Shown one piece after another: positions 60,427-64,000 of a stretch of DNA of 64,000 bases. Both the position numbers and the translations under genes were made by a program. The first letter of the stretch is position 1; each line of letters begins with the position of its first letter. The notes beneath the pieces were generated by a model that made no database searches, was not told where the DNA came from, and worked only from the letters and a program-made list of their open reading frames with translations. Origin of the DNA: Hymenobacter psychrotolerans DSM 18569 (GTDB lineage Bacteria; Bacteroidota; Bacteroidia; Cytophagales; Hymenobacteraceae); NCBI RefSeq assembly GCF_900142395.1, contig NZ_FRAS01000008.1, positions 1 through 64,000 on the forward strand, written 5' to 3'.

Positions 60427-62100
60427 ATGCTCCCGATTTCGCGCCTGGCCGCTGCTGCTGTGTTCCTGTTGCTTACGGCGCTGGCCGGATGCCAAAGCCC
60501 GGCGCCGGCCACCGACGCGCGCCGCGTATTCCGCTACAACCAGCCCGAAAGCCTGACGTCGCTGGACCCGGCTTTTGCCCGCAACCAGGCCAACACCTGG
60601 GCCGTCACCCAACTCTACAACGGCCTCGTGGAGCTTGATGACAGCCTCACACCTGGCCCGAGCATTGCGCGGCGCTACGAAATTTCGCCCGACGGCAAAA
60701 CGTATACGTTCTGGCTGCGACCCGAAGTACGCTTTCACGATGCCGAGGTGTTTGCGGGCGGCAAAGGCCGGCGCGTAACGGCGCAGGATTTCGTGTACAG
60801 CTTCAAGCGGCTGCTCGACGGCCCTACGGCCAGTCCCGGCGGCTGGATTTTCCGGGGCAAGGTGCTCTCAACAGTGGGCGGCGAGCCGGCGGATACGTGC
60901 TTTGTGGCCGTAAACGACTCGACGCTGCGCATTCATCTGCAGGAGCCGTTTATTCCGTTTCTGGGCATCCTGACGATGCCCTACGCCTACGTGGTGCCGC
61001 GCGAGGCGGTGCAGAAGTACGGCAAGGACTTCCGGGAGCATCCGGTGGGTACGGGGCCGTTTGTGTTCCGGGAGTGGGACGAAGGCAATGCCATCATCTA
61101 CCACCGCAACCCCGGCTACTGGAAAAAGGACGCGCAAGGCCGGCCGCTGCCGTACCTCGACGCGGTGCAGATCAGCTTTATCCAGGACCGCAAAACCGAG
61201 TTCCTGACCTTCATGCAGGGCAAGCTTGACTTCCTGAGCGGCATCCGCAGTGGCTCCCGCGACCTTATTCTGTACCCCGATGGGGCCGTGCGGGAAGACT
61301 TCCGGGGCAAGTTTCAGCTGCAGAAAGTGCCCTACCTGAACACCGAGTACCTGGGCATGCAGCAGGACCCCGCCAACCTGCGCGGCGACAACGCCGAAAC
61401 CGGCCGCGCCCTGCGTGACAAGCGCGTGCGGCAGGCGCTGAACTATGCCCTCAACAAGCCGGAGTTTCTGGCTTATTTCCTCAACAACGTGGGTAAGCCC
61501 GGCAATTCGGGCTTCGTGCCGGCCTCGCTGCCCTCGTTCAGCCCGACGCTGGTGCCCGGCTATACCTACCAGCCCGAGAAGGCGCGGGCGCTGCTGCGCG
61601 CCGCCGGCTACGGGCCCGGCAAGCCGCTGCGCCTGCGCCTGAGCACCGTGGCCGAAACCAAGGAATACTGCGAGTACTACCAGAAAAAGTGGGCCGAAGT
61701 GGGCGTGCAGGTGGAAATAGACGTGAACCAGGGCGCGGCGCACGGGGAGCTGATCGACAACGGCCGCGCCGCCTTCTTCACCCGCAGCTGGCTCGGCGAC
61801 TACCCCGACGCGGAAAACTACCTGGCTCTGTTCTACAGCAAGAATTTCGCGCCCGCCGGCCCCAACAAAACCCACTTCAAAAGCCCGGCTTACGACCGGC
61901 TGTATGAGCAGGCCAGGCTGGAGCAGAACACCGAAAAGCGCTACGACCTGTACCGCCAGATGGACCGCATAGTGGTGGAAGAATGCCCCGTGGTGGCCGT
62001 GTACTACGACGAAGTGGTGCGCCTCACCCAGAACAACGTGCGCGGCCTCACGCCCAACCCCATGAACCAGCTGGTGCTGGAGCGCGTGCGCAAGGAGTAG
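60427..62100 (+). CDS. oligopeptide ABC transporter substrate-binding lipoprotein (family 5)
   Basis: A 557-residue extracytoplasmic solute-binding protein. The lipobox is LAGC (Cys about 22). Domain pattern of the OppA/DppA family: RYNQPESLTSLDPAFARNQ near the N-terminus, LRPEVRFHDAEVF, VGTGPFVFREWD, KRVRQALNYALNKPEF and GDYPDAENYL. It should bind peptides or similar solutes for an ABC importer, but no permease or ATPase gene is adjacent, so it may work with a transporter encoded elsewhere. ATG 60427 is clear. Confidence 0.93.
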   Translation: MLPISRLAAAAVFLLLTALAGCQSPAPATDARRVFRYNQPESLTSLDPAFARNQANTWAVTQLYNGLVELDDSLTPGPSIARRYEISPDGKTYTFWLRPEVRFHDAEVFAGGKGRRVTAQDFVYSFKRLLDGPTASPGGWIFRGKVLSTVGGEPADTCFVAVNDSTLRIHLQEPFIPFLGILTMPYAYVVPREAVQKYGKDFREHPVGTGPFVFREWDEGNAIIYHRNPGYWKKDAQGRPLPYLDAVQISFIQDRKTEFLTFMQGKLDFLSGIRSGSRDLILYPDGAVREDFRGKFQLQKVPYLNTEYLGMQQDPANLRGDNAETGRALRDKRVRQALNYALNKPEFLAYFLNNVGKPGNSGFVPASLPSFSPTLVPGYTYQPEKARALLRAAGYGPGKPLRLRLSTVAETKEYCEYYQKKWAEVGVQVEIDVNQGAAHGELIDNGRAAFFTRSWLGDYPDAENYLALFYSKNFAPAGPNKTHFKSPAYDRLYEQARLEQNTEKRYDLYRQMDRIVVEECPVVAVYYDEVVRLTQNNVRGLTPNPMNQLVLERVRKE

Positions 62101-62112
62101 CTGCGTACCGGA

Positions 62113-62195
62113 GTAACTGCGTAAAAAACCACTTCGTCCGCTTGAATGAGCTGCAGGGCTACATCCAGGCGGACGAAGTGGTTTTACGCAGTTAC
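62113..62195. terminator. long inverted repeat / bidirectional terminator
   Basis: GTAACTGCGTAAAAAACCAC.. (62113-62141) and its complement (62169-62195) pair over 27 bp apart from two extra A residues, with a 27-nt loop. It lies between converging genes. The loop and length also fit an extragenic repeat element. Confidence 0.65.
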
Positions 62196-62198
62196 TCT

Positions 62199-63284
62199 CT
62201 ACTGGTCGGCTGTGACACCCAGTCCGTCGGTAATCTGCTTCTCGATGTAGCGGAAGAAGCTAGTCAGCTCCGCAGGCTCTCCGGATTCCGCGCTTACTTT
62301 CTTGGCCGGGCCACCGGATTGCCGGATGGTAGCGCTGGTTGAAGGCAGGTCGGTGGCGCCATCGGAGTAGCTGCCTTTTAAGTCGGTAAAGTTAATTTCC
62401 CGTGCCTGCGCCAGCATCGTATTAACCGCGGCTGCCGAAATTCTGAACTCACGCTTGCCGGCCACCGGCGCGTGGCGCCACCCTTCGTAGCTGACGCGGC
62501 CATCGGGGTAGATGGTGGCGGTGTAGTGGGGGCAGGTGCCCAGGCAGGGCGTTTTGGTGAAGATGATGCTGGGCTCTTCCTGGGGCTCCGCAACCGGCAC
62601 CTCATCGGCGGCCTGCGCAGTAGTAGGCGTGGTGGGGGCAGATGTGGTTTTAGGCGGCTTCACTCCGCCCGTGGTAGCTACCGGCGCTTCTTCCTGCAGA
62701 GTCAGCTGCCCGGCCAGAGCTTTGCCCGGCTTGGTCGTTGGGGCAGCGGGCTGCTCCGTGAGCACCGTGGTCAGGGTACCGCCGGCAGTTGCCACGGGCG
62801 GGGTAGTTGCAGGCGGGTTCGTTACTACAGGGGTGGGTGTGCTGACGGTGGGCTGCCCGGCGCCGGGAGTGGCCGGGGTAGGGCGCGTGGGTTTGGTAGG
62901 AGCCACGGGTGGGTTCGTAACAGGCGGGCTGGTTACGGGTGGGCGCACCGCCGGATTTGGGCGCACCGGACCGGTGGCAACTGGTGGCGTAGTCCGGACG
63001 GGCGGCGTGGTCCGGACGGGCGGAGCCGTGGGGCCGGGCGCGGGAGTAGGGCGCACGGGCGCGGGCGGCGTACTGGTTACCGGGGGCGTTTCCCAGCGGC
63101 CGTTCCCCTGCTGGGCAGGCTGGTATGCCTGCGGCTGATAACGCTGCGGCCGGGAACGAGGCGGACGGGGAGCAGGAGTAGTAGCCGCAGCATCAGTACC
63201 GGCCGGCACGTAGTAGTTGACGGTGCAGGCGGGCAGCGTGCCGACACCAAGAGCCAACAGAAACAGGGGTAAAAAAGGGCGCAT
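62199..63284 (-). CDS. proline-rich lipoprotein with DUF6438-like domain
   Basis: A 361-residue lipoprotein. ATG 63284 gives a signal peptide with lipobox TLPAC (Cys about 20). Residues about 35-240 are a very long Pro/Thr/Val/Ala-rich region with repeats such as VRTTPPV and NPPVAPT, probably an extended spacer across the periplasm or outside the cell. The C-terminal ~125 residues contain the compact IIFTKTPCLGTCPHYTATIY domain (two Cys, then YPDGRVSYEG), which resembles DUF6438. Function unknown; the Cys pair may be redox or structural. Confidence 0.82.
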   Translation of the reverse strand: MRPFLPLFLLALGVGTLPACTVNYYVPAGTDAAATTPAPRPPRSRPQRYQPQAYQPAQQGNGRWETPPVTSTPPAPVRPTPAPGPTAPPVRTTPPVRTTPPVATGPVRPNPAVRPPVTSPPVTNPPVAPTKPTRPTPATPGAGQPTVSTPTPVVTNPPATTPPVATAGGTLTTVLTEQPAAPTTKPGKALAGQLTLQEEAPVATTGGVKPPKTTSAPTTPTTAQAADEVPVAEPQEEPSIIFTKTPCLGTCPHYTATIYPDGRVSYEGWRHAPVAGKREFRISAAAVNTMLAQAREINFTDLKGSYSDGATDLPSTSATIRQSGGPAKKVSAESGEPAELTSFFRYIEKQITDGLGVTADQ

Positions 63285-63363
63285 AGCGGAAAGGAAGAAG
63301 GAGTACGAAACGGCAATTTCCAAAAAGCGGACCAATTCAACGCTTTCTGAATATTTAGAAACG

Positions 63364-63398
63364 AAAAGGGCCTTCTGCACACTGCAGAAGGCCCTTTT
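63364..63398 (-). terminator. rho-independent terminator of yidC
   Basis: AAAAGGGCCTTCTGCA and TGCAGAAGGCCCTTTT form a 16-bp stem with a 3-nt loop, directly after the yidC stop. Confidence 0.85.
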
Positions 63399-63414
63399 TT
63401 TGATTTCAATTCAA

Positions 63415-64000
63415 CTACGAGCGGCGGGTTGGCTTCTTGGGCTTGGGCTCCACGGTGGCCGAGGTACCCGCGTCGGCGCTGCCGCCGGTGCGGCCCTGGG
63501 CGTCGCGCTCCTGTGCGGCGCGCATGGCGTCCTGCAGGCGCGCTCCGAAGCCGGAGGGCTTCTTGTCCTTGTTCTTCACCTTGTTGGCTTCCAGTTGCGC
63601 CCGGATCTTGGTGTCATCCACGAAGCGGCGCGTGAGAGCCTGCTGGCCCAGCGTGGCGAGGTTCGATACGAGGTAGTACCACGTCAGGCCGGCCGCGAAG
63701 CTGTTCAGCACAAACATGAAAATCACCGGCATCAGGTACGAGTAGAACTTCATCGGGCCCTGCATGGCGGCCGGGTTCATCTGGTTGCTCTGCCACGTCA
63801 TCAGCAGCGTCGAAAGCGTCATCAGGACCGTGAACAGGCTGATGTGACGGCCCAGGAACGGCACTTCAAACGGCAGCTTGATCAGGTCGTCGTAGGTGCT
63901 CAGGTCCTTGGCCCACAGGAAATGCTCCTGCCGCAGCTCAATGGCGTTGGGGAAGAACTGGAACATGGCAAACAGAATGGGCAGCGTCAGCAGCGTGGGT
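63415..64000 (-). CDS. yidC: membrane protein insertase YidC (3' part)
   Basis: The C-terminal ~194 residues of YidC/Oxa1, which inserts proteins into the inner membrane with or without SecYEG. The frame enters from beyond position 64000 (PTLLTLPILFAMFQFFPNA), so the 5' end is missing. The core helices include FLGRHISLFTVLM, the YSYLMPVIFMFVLNSFAAGLTWYYL helices and the conserved LVSN..TLGQQ. The last ~70 residues are a basic, low-complexity tail ending KPTRRS, as is common in Bacteroidota YidC. A terminator follows. Confidence 0.95.
   Translation of the reverse strand, partial: PTLLTLPILFAMFQFFPNAIELRQEHFLWAKDLSTYDDLIKLPFEVPFLGRHISLFTVLMTLSTLLMTWQSNQMNPAAMQGPMKFYSYLMPVIFMFVLNSFAAGLTWYYLVSNLATLGQQALTRRFVDDTKIRAQLEANKVKNKDKKPSGFGARLQDAMRAAQERDAQGRTGGSADAGTSATVEPKPKKPTRRS

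Overview
The window looks like a chromosomal segment of a GC-rich Bacteroidota bacterium, most likely a Hymenobacter-type member of the Cytophagales. This rests on type IX secretion C-terminal sorting domains, gene orders typical of the phylum (ftsX-DUF3098-uppP-truB-ribF and parA-parB-DUF5683-dapB-lepB), TAnnTTTG -7 promoter boxes, scarcity of Shine-Dalgarno sites, and high-GC codon use. No plasmid, phage or CRISPR array is visible. Taxonomy is inferred from gene content only.

Layout. 1-2.7 kb is a low-GC accessory patch: two hypothetical lipoproteins, a small membrane protein and a 165-bp MITE-like element with perfect 20-bp terminal inverted repeats. 2.7-8.8 kb holds a helical hypothetical protein, an unusual 21-bp periodic repeat array, an RsbQ/KAI2-type hydrolase, a GH20 hexosaminidase and a polytopic GT-like membrane protein. 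8.8-16.6 kb is a MoxR-DUF58-DUF4350-DUF4129-SpoIIM-RDD cluster, a widespread but poorly understood envelope module. 16.6-23.7 kb has two T9SS cargo proteins, an SDR, a second RDD protein, a GNAT-nitrilase fusion and a hypothetical protein. 23.8-25.8 kb is a CoA-transferase operon (scoA/scoB) with two small membrane proteins lodged between the subunits. 25.9-29.9 kb is ribF-truB-uppP-DUF3098-ftsX. 30-38.6 kb has tamB, divergent tsaD, a lipoprotein, smpB, an NlpC/P60 peptidase and an HNH nuclease. 38.7-42.3 kb has a haloperoxidase-like hydrolase, a DUF3298 lipoprotein and a fatty-acid desaturase. 42.3-42.9 kb is an AT-rich CxxC protein gene. 43-49.4 kb has rpsA, tRNA-Cys, a PAP2 phosphatase and a cyanophycin synthetase. 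49.4-54.6 kb has a coiled-coil membrane protein, a TPMT-like methyltransferase, kdsA, a candidate structured non-coding RNA, another methyltransferase, apaG and ung. 54.7-59.6 kb is parA-parB-DUF5683-dapB-lepB. The end carries a UPF0173 hydrolase, an oligopeptide-binding lipoprotein, a proline-rich DUF6438 lipoprotein and the 3' part of yidC, cut by the window edge.

Most genes are housekeeping or envelope biogenesis: lipid carrier recycling (uppP), LPS Kdo synthesis (kdsA), outer-membrane assembly (tamB), protein export and insertion (lepB, yidC), division (ftsX), translation (rpsA, smpB, tsaD, truB, tRNA-Cys) and chromosome partition (parAB). Convergent gene pairs are usually separated by long near-perfect palindromic terminators.

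The items most worth a second look are the candidate ~255-nt structured RNA downstream of kdsA, the 21-bp periodic array, the small membrane genes inside the scoA/scoB operon, and parS-like half sites separated by 13 bp upstream of parB. All product names come from recognising motifs by eye; no database search was run.
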